DNA of 64,000 nt. It comes from Syngnathus acus (lineage: Eukaryota > Chordata > Actinopteri > Syngnathiformes > Syngnathidae). Positions 38,837 to 51,014 of this stretch are shown here, in pieces. The stretch covers positions 2,722,501 to 2,786,500 of the forward strand of contig NC_051101.1 in assembly GCF_901709675.1 (NCBI RefSeq), read 5' to 3'. Position 1 is the stretch's first letter; every line of letters starts with the position of its first letter. Below the pieces are notes generated by a model. It saw only the letters and a program-made list of their open reading frames with translations, did not search any database and was not told where the DNA came from. The position numbers were made by a program, and so were the translations under genes.

Positions 38837-41800
38837 ATGGCGCTTCGACCCGACCTCTTCGCTGTATACGTGGCGTCGCAAGTCTTTTTTCTGTGCGCGG
38901 GATCGGCCAATTCGGACGGCGTTTCGTCGTTGCTGCAGCCGTATGACTTTTTGTACTACTCAGGGGTGCGTTCGTATTTCAACGGGCATTGGGCGAAGTC
39001 TGCGGAGATGATTGAGAAGTCCATTGTGACCAAGGAGGCTCTGTTTAAAGTCCGACGACAGTGTTATGAGGAATGTGGAGCAACGGGAGAAGATGCACTC
39101 CAAAAACTAGGTACGTAAGCTACAGTCATAAAAATAATGTTCTGGTCTTACTTTCGGGTGGCACAATCGTGAGTTATCATATCTACGTCAACGTTTCCCA
39201 ACTCTTATTGAGCCAGTGCACACATTTTACATCAGAAAAACAATAATAATATTAACGGCACACCACCAAACAAAACAAAAAGTGGACTCAATCATCACCT
39301 CATGGCAGAGTACTGTCACTATACGTGTCTGGCATAACTCGGTGCACAGAGACACAAATACATAAATCTCAGATGTCAAATGAAGCGAAACCTGACCCTC
39401 ATGGTCATTTTTTCCTCAATTCAAATAGTAGTTATCTGTCATATAAATGATAATACACTGCTTCTTTGAGATACAAGAAACCCAACATACAAGTTTTTTT
39501 GTGGAGTATCACATGTATAGTAATAATACTCACGGGCATATATTCTTCATCCTCTGCAAAGAACGTCAAAGATGCCTGTTGTCACCGCTTCTCTGTATTG
39601 TCAGACACTGAGGAGGGGAGCCTGTGGGACCTTTTTGCCCTGGACTGGGTGCAGAAGAAGGCAGAGTGCTTGAGATTCTGCGTGGGACGCTCGGTCAGCC
39701 ATGTGGGACAGCTTCCCGTTTCCACGGACATCGATTACGAGTTCGGCAGCCGCAACGTCTACAACTTTCTGCAGGTTACGTACTATAAGGTGGGTGACCA
39801 ATTGCAAATGGTTGCTAGTTGCTGGAGACAACCCCTTCCCTTCAGATTACTCTTTGTTGCATTGCTTTCTGTAGATGTGAATAAAAAGTTTTACAATATT
39901 GTCTTCACACGCTCCTCTCGGTGTCAGATGGAGAAACTGAAGAAAGCGGCAGCGGCGGCCCAGACATACTTTGTGGCCAATCCTACTCACCTGGAGATGA
40001 GGAACAACATCGAGAAGTACCGAAGGATGGAGGAAGTGACCGACGACGCCTTCTACGACCGGGAGATGGACAGCGAGAAGCACTGGGTGAGGAAGAAGAA
40101 GAACAACAATGTGCTTTGACGCTCTAATAGGGCCTAGATGCAAGCTGCACGTTGAACAAATGATGGTCTGGTTGTCTGCAGTTTCTGTACGATTCGGCCG
40201 TCCAGCACGAGGAAGCGTCCGAGTGGACCCAGGCGGTGGCCGCGTGGCGAACGTGCCTGAACGAAACGCTGCGTCACATCAACGAGTGCAGGGTGCAATG
40301 CGTGGTGGCCGCACAGCGCCTGCCCGAGGACCGGGGAGTGGACAGCGTTGACGGGGTCTTCGAGAAGGCCGCAGGTACACACACACAAGTGACTTGTCGA
40401 ATGAAATAAAACACTTACCTGAACACAACTTTTTTATTTTCAGTTCTTTCCCTCTCGCTGTTATCGTGCCAGCAGTCGTGCATAACTCAGGTGTCCATGC
40501 GTCCCGGCAGGATCTCCTCTCAGAACGACTTGCTGCCCACTCAGCTGGAACACCTGCACATCGCGCAGTTTAAAGGTTTGTGGTACCCTTTGCAAATGCC
40601 TCAAGGACTGAACAACTAATGTATTTTTTAAGATAAAGTTTTACTTTGCCGCTATCTTGTGGCATCTTGGTGCTAAGGGACAGTTAAATTGAGGGGGAGC
40701 TGCTTCATTGAGTCAGCCATAGCCATGTCTACTAAAAGTAAAGTAGTGCTTTGCTGCCATCCGGTGGCATCTATTAGAAACTACAAAGATTGGACTACTG
40801 GGATTACTCCAATGTTTGCGCATCCTGTCTTCAGCTGGAGATGTGAGAGGCGCCGTGCAGACGCTTCGTTCCCTGCTGCTCTTTTACCCCTCAGACAAGG
40901 ACTCCATAGACAATTTGCAGCTCTACCAAGAGACACTAGGGGGAGACAATGAGTCACAGCCTGCTCAGGTAAGGCCGCCACACCAATGGTCACATCCTTT
41001 TTCTACATGCTTGTCCTATCAGAGCTGACTTTGGGCAAGAGGGAGAGTTCAAGTCTGAAAATGTTTTGGGATGTAGGAGGAAAGCATAGTGGGAAAGATT
41101 TGTCTCATTTTTGTCTCGTACATGTCTACAGGAGATCGTCCACTATGTCAAACGCTCGTTGCAGGAGAAGGAGCTTCTCTATTTCGGCATGGAGAACCTA
41201 AATTACGCATTCACTGACCCAGTAGGTCTTCATCATGAACTTTCATTTGCTTAGGGGGAGCTTTTAAAAGTTAGCATGTGTGTCCTGTGCAGGATCTTTG
41301 GACACCTGAGGATATCGTGCCAGAATCCCTGAGGGAAACATGGAAGTAAGACAGCTCACAAGTGGGGGGAAAAACTCAACTCAAGCAAAAGTCGATGATG
41401 ATACAACTCGTGTTTCTTAGAGCTGAGAAGGAGAAGATGATCGCAAGACCTAACGAGGAAGAACAAGAGGAGGTGGACGACAGCGGCTTCTTTGCAGGTT
41501 CAACACGCACCTTCTAATTGGAATCAATTGAGAATTTTTTTTTTTTAAACTCATGCGTCCCCCTGGTTGATTTTCTGCAGGTGGTCCAGTCCGTCAGGTG
41601 GGTGTGACCATCACCATGGACGAACTGCTTCTCAATGGCACCAACCGGGTGGTTCTGGACGGAGTCATGACTGAGACGGAGTGTGACAGGATGGTGCAGT
41701 TGGCAGCGGTGAGTCAGATCACAAGTCAGTTCAGTTCAGAAGTTCGACCTTAAATCTGCTGTTTTAACTCGAGTGTAAATTACGTTGATTAAATGATCCC

Positions 41801-43437
41801 ACCTTGTTGATTGTCTGGTCTCTTAATAGGCGGTTGCATCAGCAGGAGACGGTTACCGGGGGCGACGGTCGCCACATACGCCTCATGAAACGCTGGACGG
41901 CCTGACCTTGCTTAGAGCTGTGAAGGTGAGACAAAAGCAAAATCCAAAACAAAGCACAACACGTGATTTTGTCACCCCTGCGTCAGCTGGCTCAGGACGG
42001 CCTGGTCAACCAAACGGACGCGAAGCTGCTGCACGAGCTGGGGGAGCGAGCGCGTCTCCTCCTTCATTCCTACTTCAGGAGCCCCTCAGGACTCTATGTG
42101 GCCTTCACGCACCTCGTCTGTCGGAGTGCCATTGCAGGTAAGTAGGTGGATAAATATGCAAGATTTGAATCAAAACAATAATTTTTTGGTTTGCAGGGGA
42201 CCAAGAGGGCCGAATGGACTTATCTCACCCGGTCCATGTGGACAACTGTCTTTTTGAGCCAGACACCAGGCAGTGTTGGAAAGAACCGCCTGCCTTCATA
42301 CACAGAGACCTCAGGTACACATTTGGACTTTTTGGCTTTTGCCATTTCGAAAACAATCCTTAGAGGATTTACAATTGTAACCGACAACAATCCCGCAAAT
42401 TATTTGTTCGACACTGAAATTGAAATGTACTTTGTATTTCCCCTGCACAGCGCTGTCCTCTATCTGAATGACGACTTTGACGGTGGCGAATTGTTCTTCA
42501 CCAACAGGGACGCCAAAATAGTCACAGTAAGTACTGTCAAACCGTTTATGGTGAAACAAGGAAACCAAAAGATGGCCCGCTTTCTTATTCCCGGTTGAAG
42601 TTTCTTATAAAACACACACATAAAACTCAATTTGTATCATGTATAATTAAACATGAACCAAGGCATGGCATGTCAAGAATTAGTTTAGGATTAGCAATGC
42701 AAAATGGCTAGGCTAATGGAAACTAGCGTAGATGTCAACGGTGACGGTGCAGCGTACCAAAAAAAAAAGAATAAAACTTTTTATACTTTACATAGCAAAA
42801 TATTCACCTCATATTTCGTCTAACAAAAGTCAGCTAGCTTAATGCTAGCACAGAGCTGTATGGCCTACTCTGGTGCTAAACCGAAGCCTTGCAATTCTAA
42901 ATTCAGAATTCCAACTTTACAAAATGGATGTATTATCAAACACGCAAGTGTTCCTAAAGTGAATATTAAAATGTGGTAGTGAAAATCAGGTTACAGTTCA
43001 TACAACAAGATTCTAAACATTTTGTGGCCTCGCCTTGCAGGCTCAAGTCAAACCGACGTGCGGCCGTCTGGTGGGCTTCTCGTCGGGACCCATCAATCCG
43101 CACGGCGTTACGGCGGTGACAAAAGGTCGCCGATGCGCACTGGCACTCTGGTTCACCAAGAAGAAGCTCTACAGAGACATGGTAAGCATGGACACTGAGA
43201 GCGCCATGTAAATATGGTGGACTGTTCTTTCCAAAGAAAGTGATGATATCTTTTTTTGTCGCATCCCCGCTGGAGCGAGAGGAGGTGGAGAACGGGTGGG
43301 CCCCTGATGGGGAGAGCGCGGCACAGAAGGACGACAAGGAGGGCGGCGGAGCGCCCGCCCCTCGGAACGTTCGCAACCAAGCGCCAGCCAAGGGCAGAGC
43401 GAGAGAACGGGTGACGGCGGGGAAAGATGAACTGTGA
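38837..43437 (+). CDS. p3h3: P3H3-like prolyl 3-hydroxylase (LEPREL2), ER-resident
   Basis: Member of the leprecan family of ER proteins that act on collagen prolines and form complexes during collagen folding. Exons: 38837-39110, 39605-39789, 39928-40086, 40182-40374, 40444-40575, 40835-40968, 41132-41221, 41293-41345, 41421-41497, 41581-41708, 41830-41925, 41987-42137, 42197-42314, 42451-42526, 43041-43181, 43276-43437; 2169 nt, 722 aa plus stop. The start sits in a strong context (accATGG) and encodes a signal peptide (MALRPDLFAVYVASQVFFLC). The N-terminal half carries the four family CxxxC motifs: CYEEC, CLRFC, CRVQC, CQQSC. The C-terminal 2-oxoglutarate/Fe(II) dioxygenase domain has HxD in SHPVHVDNC, the distal His in NPHGV, and the basic residue in RCALALW. 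The protein ends in KDEL. GYRGRRSPHTPHE and FTHLVCRSAI favour P3H3 over P3H1/P3H2, as does the adjacent gnb3-cdca3. The 5' edge of the last exon is the weakest boundary; 43276 follows a good pyrimidine tract. An in-frame ATG at 38711 would add 42 residues ahead of the signal peptide and is judged unlikely. A poly(A) signal lies at 43921. Confidence 0.9.
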
Positions 43438-43920
43438 ATGTGAGCCTCTCAATCAAACCCAAATTTAGTGGTGAAAATTTCAAACGCAATCAATTGACAC
43501 TATTGTCCAATTTTCTGAGGTGTTCCTAATTATATGGCCACTCCATCATCTCTACGCAAAAACAAACATTCTTCATTTTCAGTGACATTTGACACAGTGA
43601 CTATTTATTCGAAAAGTGAGTGTGTAAATACTGTATTTATACTTACTAAGGAGGAAAGTAAACTTTTTTTCCTTTTGGTAACCCTCTGCAGTGTGCGAGT
43701 ACATTTCTTTCCGTTTCCCTCACAATCGTTTTTTTGGAAAATATGTGAGCGATTTATGAGTCAAATTGTCCAAACTTCAATTTGGGCTGAGTCTTGCCAG
43801 AGGACGTCATCAGGCCCCGCTTTAGCCTCACCGAAAAAGTTCAGACAATTTAAGAGGTGAACCAGAGTTTGAAGCTATAGCTCCACGTTTCACTCCTAAA
43901 TTGTTCAGACCTTCTCTTCA

Positions 43921-43926
43921 AATAAA
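43921..43926 (+). terminator. Poly(A) signal of p3h3
   Basis: AATAAA 484 bp after the stop codon; the first canonical signal on the plus strand downstream of the gene. Confidence 0.65.
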
Positions 43927-44148
43927 TTGAGTGCATTTATAAAAACATGAAACGCATAAAAAGGACTTTGCAAGGTCTTTAATCTCGGCTCAAGCAAATG
44001 TTGGGGGGGTTGTATAAGTATCAAACCAGGAAGTCAGTTAAAAGTGTCCATTAGTTACACGAGGGCCGACAGCAGAAGGCAAATAGCGATTAAAAAAAAA
44101 AAAAAACACAGACATTGGGAGGGGGTCTGTGAGGGATGATAGAAATAG

Positions 44149-44168
44149 AGAGATTACTGCTAATCTCT
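44149..44168. promoter_or_regulatory. Paired TAATCT palindrome, candidate OTX/CRX element upstream of gnb3
   Basis: AGAGATTA, a 4-bp spacer, then TAATCTCT: a perfect 8-bp inverted repeat presenting two TAATCY sites, the preference of OTX/CRX homeodomains. Another TAATCC lies at 44230. The site is about 3.7 kb upstream of the gnb3 start codon and 230 bp past the p3h3 poly(A) signal. GNB3 is a cone gene, so a photoreceptor enhancer is plausible; this is inference. Confidence 0.4.
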
Positions 44169-46763
44169 TCATAAATGAGTGCATTTGTTTATGAAGCTTA
44201 AAAAGTCTCCCATTTAGAATATGGAATAGTAATCCAGCCAGAGAGAGAAAGATGGTTTAATCATTCGACAAAGTGACGCTCTCAGCCAGGGACCCCCACC
44301 CCACCCAACCCAACTTCATGTCACCCCACCCCCACATCTCCTAAGAGCAGCCTCAAGTGCTGTTTATGTCCCATATTAACACTCTCAGCCCCCCACGTCT
44401 CCGTGTTATAATTCCCCTCCCACCGCCACTTGTCCAGAATTGGGTCGATGGCGGTTGGCTGAAACCCCGGCGTACCCGAAACATCCCTCTTTGGCGGGTG
44501 TCACGTAGCGCATGATGTCACGCATGCGTACGACCTCACACCCGATGCCGTAATTAGACATCGCCGCAGGAAGTCTGCGTGACATCTCATTATGTATTTG
44601 ACTAGAAATTACATAAGGCCGCATTGCAATATTGGAATCGGCTCCATCGTGCGAATTGGACTCGGGGTGGCGATGCGTGAAGAGGACAGGGCTTAAAATT
44701 CAAGCGCGCAAGAATGGAGACAAGAGTGAAACATAATAACTATGAGTGAAACATAATAACTAAACTGAGTTTGACTTGACCACGTTTATTTGTCACTCAA
44801 ATCATCATTTCCCATTGAAATGAATCAGAATGCCATCAATCCGTTCTAGGCTAAAAACAACAATCATTGTAATGTGTATTTTAAGAAAAATAGCACTCGA
44901 TCCATAATTTTGCGACATTTCAAGTACACTCAGCTCATCAGTACAGTACTAACATCTGTTATTCTTCTCAAAGGATAGTCTTGTTAAATTGTCTATTTTC
45001 ATATTTTGCTGCACCATCTATGTTCAATCGATATCTTAACAATTAGTATTAAGATAGCAAGTTGAAATGCTAAGATAGTAAGATATTTACATATTCTCTT
45101 TATTTTATAATTTTTCGACATCTCTCTCCTGCAAAATGACAAAAATGGAGTTAGCCCACTTTGATTCTGAGCAGCTCATATCCGCTCCCTCTCGGGTTTG
45201 GTCAACATCGGCCCTGCTGCCACTCACGGAACTTTCAGGATTAGTGACGACTGCACCATAAAAAGTCATACACCTCAACCCTGTTCTTTTCTTTCTTCTC
45301 CCCTCCCCTCCATTATTTCCAGCCCGGGATTCACCCCACGCTCGTGTCTTGTGACCCCCTTGCTCCGAGCAGGCCAAGCACCTTCTTTGGTCTGCCCCCC
45401 TTTGCCTCCTCTCCGTTTTGTCAGCCCCCCCCCAACCTCCAGCAGCAGCCACCTCTCTCTGTCCATTGCTGGGTTTATCCCCTCATCCCTGATCTCCCTT
45501 CATCCCTGCAATCCTCATCTGTTCCTCACAGACTGGACAGGACAGAAGAGGAGAGCAGAGGAGAGGAGAGGAGAGGGACCGGCCAAAGGGAGCATCAGGC
45601 CCGTTACAAAAGTGAACGGAAAGTGCTGCCATGGTCAGAGGCTGACTGACTGCTGCAGCCGTTTGACTACATTCATTTGTTTTTATTTTTTGTTTTTTTA
45701 AGTCATCCGGAACATTCCAAGAGGAGTCTCCAAACTGGTGAGGCCCATTTTTGTATTTGGTTAGGGATAATTACACTGGTCAACAGCAAATTTTGATCCG
45801 AGATGGCCTATTGTGTCATTAACAAATTTTTGATGCTGATTTCAAATAAGTCTTTGCTTTTTTTTTCTAAACATCCAATCTTTGAAATCATTTAATTTTA
45901 AGTTTGTTCTAAATGAGCTTGCGCAATATTTCTTTTTACCATGTATTGTCATTTAAAAGCGATAAAAAAATTCTACCTGTTGTCGAACCTGACCCTTAAT
46001 TCATCGATATTATTATATTAATATATTATTATAATATACGTATATTATATATTAATAGATTACCCATTATATCACTGTTGTTTTAATATTATGGAAACCT
46101 GATTTGCTTGATAAAAACAAGGGCAGATTAAGTGCAAAAAATTCTAGATTGCATCTCTGATTGAAAAACTTTGATTGAAAATTTGTTGCCCATTGTTAAT
46201 TACAAGGATTTGAACATGAGTTTTTTTGTGTTCTCTCTTTCATGTCAGTGAAAATAGGAGAGTAAGTTTGTATGTAATGAAGTAAAATTTCTTCTGAATC
46301 TAATAATATATTTTGACGAAGAATCAGAATTTGACTAGCATGACTTTCACTCTTGTGTCCGACAACCCCCACTCGATCCAGACCCCCCCACCCCCTCCTC
46401 CCTCTGGTGTCGTCCCCTCCCTCCCTCCCGTCTCTTATCCACATGCAAAGAGCAGTCAGTAATCGGATGAGAGCAGATTTGATTCAAAAAGGCGCCCGCC
46501 TACCCTTTTCCCCTTTAAAAATCTCCACCGACGACGAGATTTAAAACTCACTCTCCTGACCCCGGTCTTACGACCCCAACCCCCCCACCCACCCACCCAC
46601 CCACGGGTAGTGGTGAATGCACTTTGCCATCCATCACCACCGTTCTCTCCTTGCAGCCGTTTAATCACCCAAAACAATGACGGAACAAGAAAAAAGCCAT
46701 TAAATCAGCCCGAGGCTATCTCTCATTACTGTAATTTTATTTTAGCAGGCTCGCACTCTCACT

Positions 46764-46765
<2 letters not shown>

Positions 46766-46803
<38 letters not shown>

Positions 46804-46816
46804 GCACGCACACACA
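46766..46816. repeat. (CA)n microsatellite
   Basis: A run of acacac followed by cgcacgca variants upstream of gnb3. Confidence 0.97.
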
Positions 46817-47424
46817 ACTTGCCTTCAGCGTTCTCTCGTTTTCACTTTAGACAAATGAGAGGCAAATCCATCAGGTCGTGTGTGGCCTGATTCAAATCAG
46901 GAAGGAAAGTGCCAGCCACTGGAAATATTGTGGGCCCTTCGTATGATCGAATCGATCTGCCCCGTTGAAATGAATTAACGTCATTAATCTTGTCTTCCCC
47001 CAAAAAAATCACAATTAATTTCGCGTTTTTTTTTTAAACAAACAAAAATGGCGTGTCTTTGAATCATAAAATATAATAAAAGAGAATGAAAAGGAAAAAC
47101 TAGTTCTATGAGTGACATTAGGAGCTGAGAATGGCCAATTCGTCTACTTGTGAGAATCGAGACGTGAGCTGTGGCCTACAGCAGCTCATTGCAAGTGTCA
47201 TTTTTTAAAATGTTTTTATATACACACAAAGCATGAGAAAATTAGAACGAAAAGAAATTATTGAATTGCAGAAATCTTTTCAGTAAACATTCCAAAATCA
47301 AAGTTATAGTCGAAAAGCTGACATTGCTGACATTACTCACTGATTTTGTCCATTAGAGAATGAACTGGCTCTTTTAATCACAACATTACCAAATTCAATT
47401 CCAATCAACAATCTGGACGCTTGA

Positions 47425-47467
47425 ACACACACACATACGCGTGCGTGCGCACACACACACACACACT
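47425..47467. repeat. (CA)n/(CG) microsatellite
   Basis: Runs of cacaca interrupted by atacgcgtgcgtgcgc, about 430 bp upstream of the gnb3 start codon. Confidence 0.93.
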
Positions 47468-47896
47468 CCACGCCCCCTCTCTCGTATTCTCTCCCAATAC
47501 TTTGACGTGATGACATTCTGACAGGACGTACTGGTTTGTGTGTACATACGGGGCGAATCATCTGTAGTGCAAATAGTTTTGCCTGCTTGAATATTCATAT
47601 ACTCTTGCCTGAGCTCAACTGGATCTGTGTTTGAGAGGGTGTGTGTGTGCGTGCGTGCTCTACCAGTTTCTGTGTTTAATCAAGTTTGCAAAGCAGACAA
47701 GAGCCTAGTTTGACTTGCAAAAACGTTACTTCCTCGACAAGCCCCACGCAGGTAAACGTCAGTGTCTTGGCCACACTGGGCTGGATGGACCGTGTGAGGT
47801 TCTACTGAAGCAAAATATTCAATTGTGTTGTCCTTTCCTGGCGGGGGGGCCTTTTCAGCTTTCTAGCGTCCCTGAGAGTGCCTGACGAGCATCGCC

Positions 47897-50225
47897 ATGG
47901 GTGAAATGGAGCAACTGCGAAAGGAGGCAGACAGTCTCAAGGACCAGATTACTGTAAGTACGCTGCATGATGGCACTTCTTAATAAATAGAAAGAAAAGC
48001 AATAGTGGAGTCGTTGATGTTACATACCAGACAATTGCCGTACTATAGATAATGGAAATACATCTGACCATTGAAATTGCTTGACATTTAAAAAAAAATC
48101 TGTAGGTCAAAATTTGCTCTGAAAACTGGCCAAAACTTTGTCTTTTTCAAAAGGGGCTTCTTGAAACTTTTTTTGGATGGGTCTGCTGCTAATGGACATG
48201 TCCACCGATCAAGTTTGCTTTTGAAGAACCCTTGGAAAGCAACCCAAATGAGTCCAAAACGTTTCAGACATGGGGACTTTTTTTGTGGCTCCACCAAATT
48301 TCATGTTGCTAACAGAAACTGCCTTTGAGGGCAGTACTTAAAATCCCTAGTGGGGCATTTTACACAAACGATTTTTCAATGGTACTCTTCTGCAGTGGCA
48401 TTACAAGATCAAAACAAAAAAACACTTGAAATGAAATATGAGATTGGATTTTTAGGACCTATTTTACCGGATGATTTTGTGACTGTATGCTCTTCCCCTG
48501 CACTTAGGCGGCGCGCAAGGCCACGCAGGACATGAGCTTCCAGGAGGCCGTATCTAGCATCAACGTGGTGGGCCGCGTCCAGATGAAGACCAGGAAAACA
48601 CTGAGGGGTCACCTGGCCAAGATCTACGCCATGCACTGGTCCACTGACTCCAAGTAAACGTTCATTTAAATCTCTTTTTTTTTTTTTTTAAAGATGATGT
48701 AAGGAATTTTAAGATTTTGTGTTGACCTGCGCCCAGGTTGTGCGTGAGTGCGTCTCAAGACGGGAAGCTCATCGTGTGGGACAGCATCACAACCAACAAG
48801 GTGAGAAGTTACTCACCTCTCGGTGTTTGGTTCTCCTGCGGGAACGGCTCCGTGTTTGCCAAGCGGGTGGTGAGCAGGTTTTTCCTCTTTGAAACAGTCG
48901 CCGGTGGGGAAGGAAATGTCAGGAAGGTCTGACTGACGATAATAATAAACAGTCGTTGGTGATAGCACAGCAGGTCGACTTAACTAGATGCCTGTACCTC
49001 ATCCAGGTGAACGCCATCCCCCTCAAGTCGTCGTGGGTGATGACATGCGCCTACGCCCCGTCGGGCAACCTGGTGGCGTGCGGCGGTCTGGACAACATGT
49101 GCTCCATCTACAACCTGAAGGGCAAGGACGGCAACGTCAAGGTCATGCGCGAGCTGGCGGCTCACACGGGCAAGTGGCAACAAAAAGACTCGCCAACGTT
49201 CTCCCGCTGCGGATGTCGAGTACTTATTGCAGCTTTGTCGTCGTTGCAGGTTACCTGTCATGCTGCCGTTTCATCAGCGACAGCGAGATCATCACCAGCT
49301 CTGGAGACTGCACTTGGTGAGTCGTCTTGAGTCGATTTCATAATTGATATTGCAAACTTAATGATTTAGCTGATTTGGTTCCAGCGTGCTGTGGGACATC
49401 GAGACGGGCACCCAGAAAACTATCTTCGCGGGTCACCAGGGAGACTGCATGTCCTTGGCCGTGTCCCCGGACTTCAAGTTGTTCATCTCGGGCGCCTGCG
49501 ACTTTACGGCCAAACTGTGGGACATCCGGGAGGGCAACTGCAGACAGACCTTCGGGGGCCACGAGAGCGACATCAACGCCATCGGGGTAAGAACACTCAG
49601 AAACGTTGATGCCCGTGCGACGGCCGGTATTCACCACCTGGTCCGCAGTTCTTCCCCAACGGCAACGCAGTCATCACGGGCTCTGATGACGCCACCTGCA
49701 AGCTGTACGACCTGAGGGCCGACCAGGAGCTCATCACCTACCAGGATTCCAGCATCATGTGCGGAGTCACCTCGCTGGCCCCCTCCCTGTCGGGACGTCT
49801 CATCCTGGCCGGCTACGACGACTTCAACGTTAATATTTGGGACTCGCTCAAAGCGGAAAGAGTGGGTGAGTGGGCATGCTGTGAATGCCACCAATTCAAA
49901 TGCTGCCAAAACAAAGGATAGATTTATAATTAAATTCTCTGTACAGATTCTGAATCAAATACTAGATTCAGAGAGTCAAAAGCTACAGATTCACAAAAAG
50001 TAGTCTGAATCGAACACTACTGACTTAGAATCAAACCACGGCATAACAATTGAAAATCAAATCATTCCGAAATTTTTTTTTAATTTTGCAAAATAAAATC
50101 TTATTCTTAACTTGACAGGAGTGCTGGCCGGCCACGACAACCGAGTGAGCTGCATCGGCGTATCCTCGGACGGAATGGCGTGCTGCACGGGTTCGTGGGA
50201 CAGCTTCCTCAAGATTTGGAATTGA
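47897..50225 (+). CDS. gnb3: GNB3, G protein beta-3 subunit (cone transducin beta)
   Basis: Beta subunit of heterotrimeric G proteins; in fish this type is expressed mainly in cone photoreceptors and works with cone transducin alpha and gamma at the membrane (family knowledge). Coding exons: 47897-47953, 48508-48653, 48737-48800, 49007-49169, 49250-49316, 49385-49586, 49649-49865, 50119-50225. They total 1023 nt, exactly 340 aa, the normal length. An N-terminal helix ([18 protein letters not shown]) is followed by seven WD40 repeats, for example [13 protein letters not shown] and DGKLIVWD, ending [10 protein letters not shown]. Exon 4 ends with the first base of the glycine codon, and the intron must begin GCAAGT, so this is a GC-AG intron. 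The start lies in gccATGG. Poly(A) signal aataaa at 50743. At least one non-coding 5' exon is likely but was not located. P3H3 lies upstream on the same strand and cdca3 converges from the other side, as at human 12p13.31. GNB3 is preferred to GNB1/2/4 mainly from this synteny plus divergent residues such as [15 protein letters not shown]. Confidence 0.95.
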
Positions 50226-50742
50226 GGCCTCGGGGCCGGCATCGGGATCTACATTCACGGGCGGAGGATTTAATTGTGCCAATTTTTCATGTCGTTGGTT
50301 GGATCATGTGAATGAAAATTCCTTTAGTTCATTATTACGCCACGGTCTGGCACACTTGACCTCTGCAGTCAAGCGGTTGTCAAACACAAGTACACTGGAT
50401 GGACGTCCGTCATGTAGGTTGGGATGCAGTGTTTTATATCAAGCATTTTTTTTGTTAGTTTTCCAATAGATGCTCATGTTGACTTGCTCTTCTAAATAGA
50501 ATTCAACATCCTAGAGGTTTTTGTGTTTGTATTGAATGTGACACTGGCTTGTTCTGATCCCCCCCCCCCAAAAAAAAAACGAGACAGTGACAGATGGGAC
50601 CACAAAAAAAAGTGGTTCACTAAGCACTTACAACAAGCAACGAGCCATTTGTCTCAGGATTTAGCAAAACATGCTATTGCGCACATGTAAGCGCGACTTT
50701 TGGGAATTTGTTGTTTAGCATATCTTTCCAAACAGACTGTCA

Positions 50743-50748
50743 AATAAA
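50743..50748 (+). terminator. Poly(A) signal of gnb3
   Basis: AATAAA about 520 bp after the stop codon, followed by GT/T-rich sequence (tgtcttgtgtggtc) typical of a cleavage region. Confidence 0.75.
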
Positions 50749-50842
50749 GATGCGATTCTATTTGTCTTGTGTGGTCATTTTTCTTAAATTCTGTGAAATC
50801 AGACATGCAAAAACAAAGGCTTGATGGGTAATAGTCAACGCT

Positions 50843-50848
50843 TTTATT
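50843..50848 (-). terminator. Poly(A) signal of cdca3
   Basis: AATAAA on the minus strand about 170 bp after the cdca3 stop codon, facing the gnb3 signal. Confidence 0.7.
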
Positions 50849-51014
50849 TATAAATTTACAGAAGGGTCAAGAAAAACTGCTTATGGTGGTAATAAAAGAC
50901 AGAACACAAAATCAGTCAATTTTGGAAAGCTGTACACATAAAAACATACAGAAAGAGACCTAAAACAGATGAGTGATGAAAATATTTAAAAAAAACAAAT
51001 GTGTTAATGCATCA

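Larger units (their letters stand above)
43438..47896. other. Region between p3h3 and gnb3
   Basis: Contains the p3h3 3' UTR to about 43,945, the TAATCT palindrome at 44,149, C-rich tracts at 45,300-45,450 and 46,360-46,600, and CA repeats. The gnb3 non-coding 5' exon must lie here but its position is not clear. Confidence 0.6.

Noticed and set aside
39466-40119. 217-codon frame as a separate gene
   Set aside because: It reads through p3h3 exons 2 and 3 and the introns between; splice sites and phase explain it.
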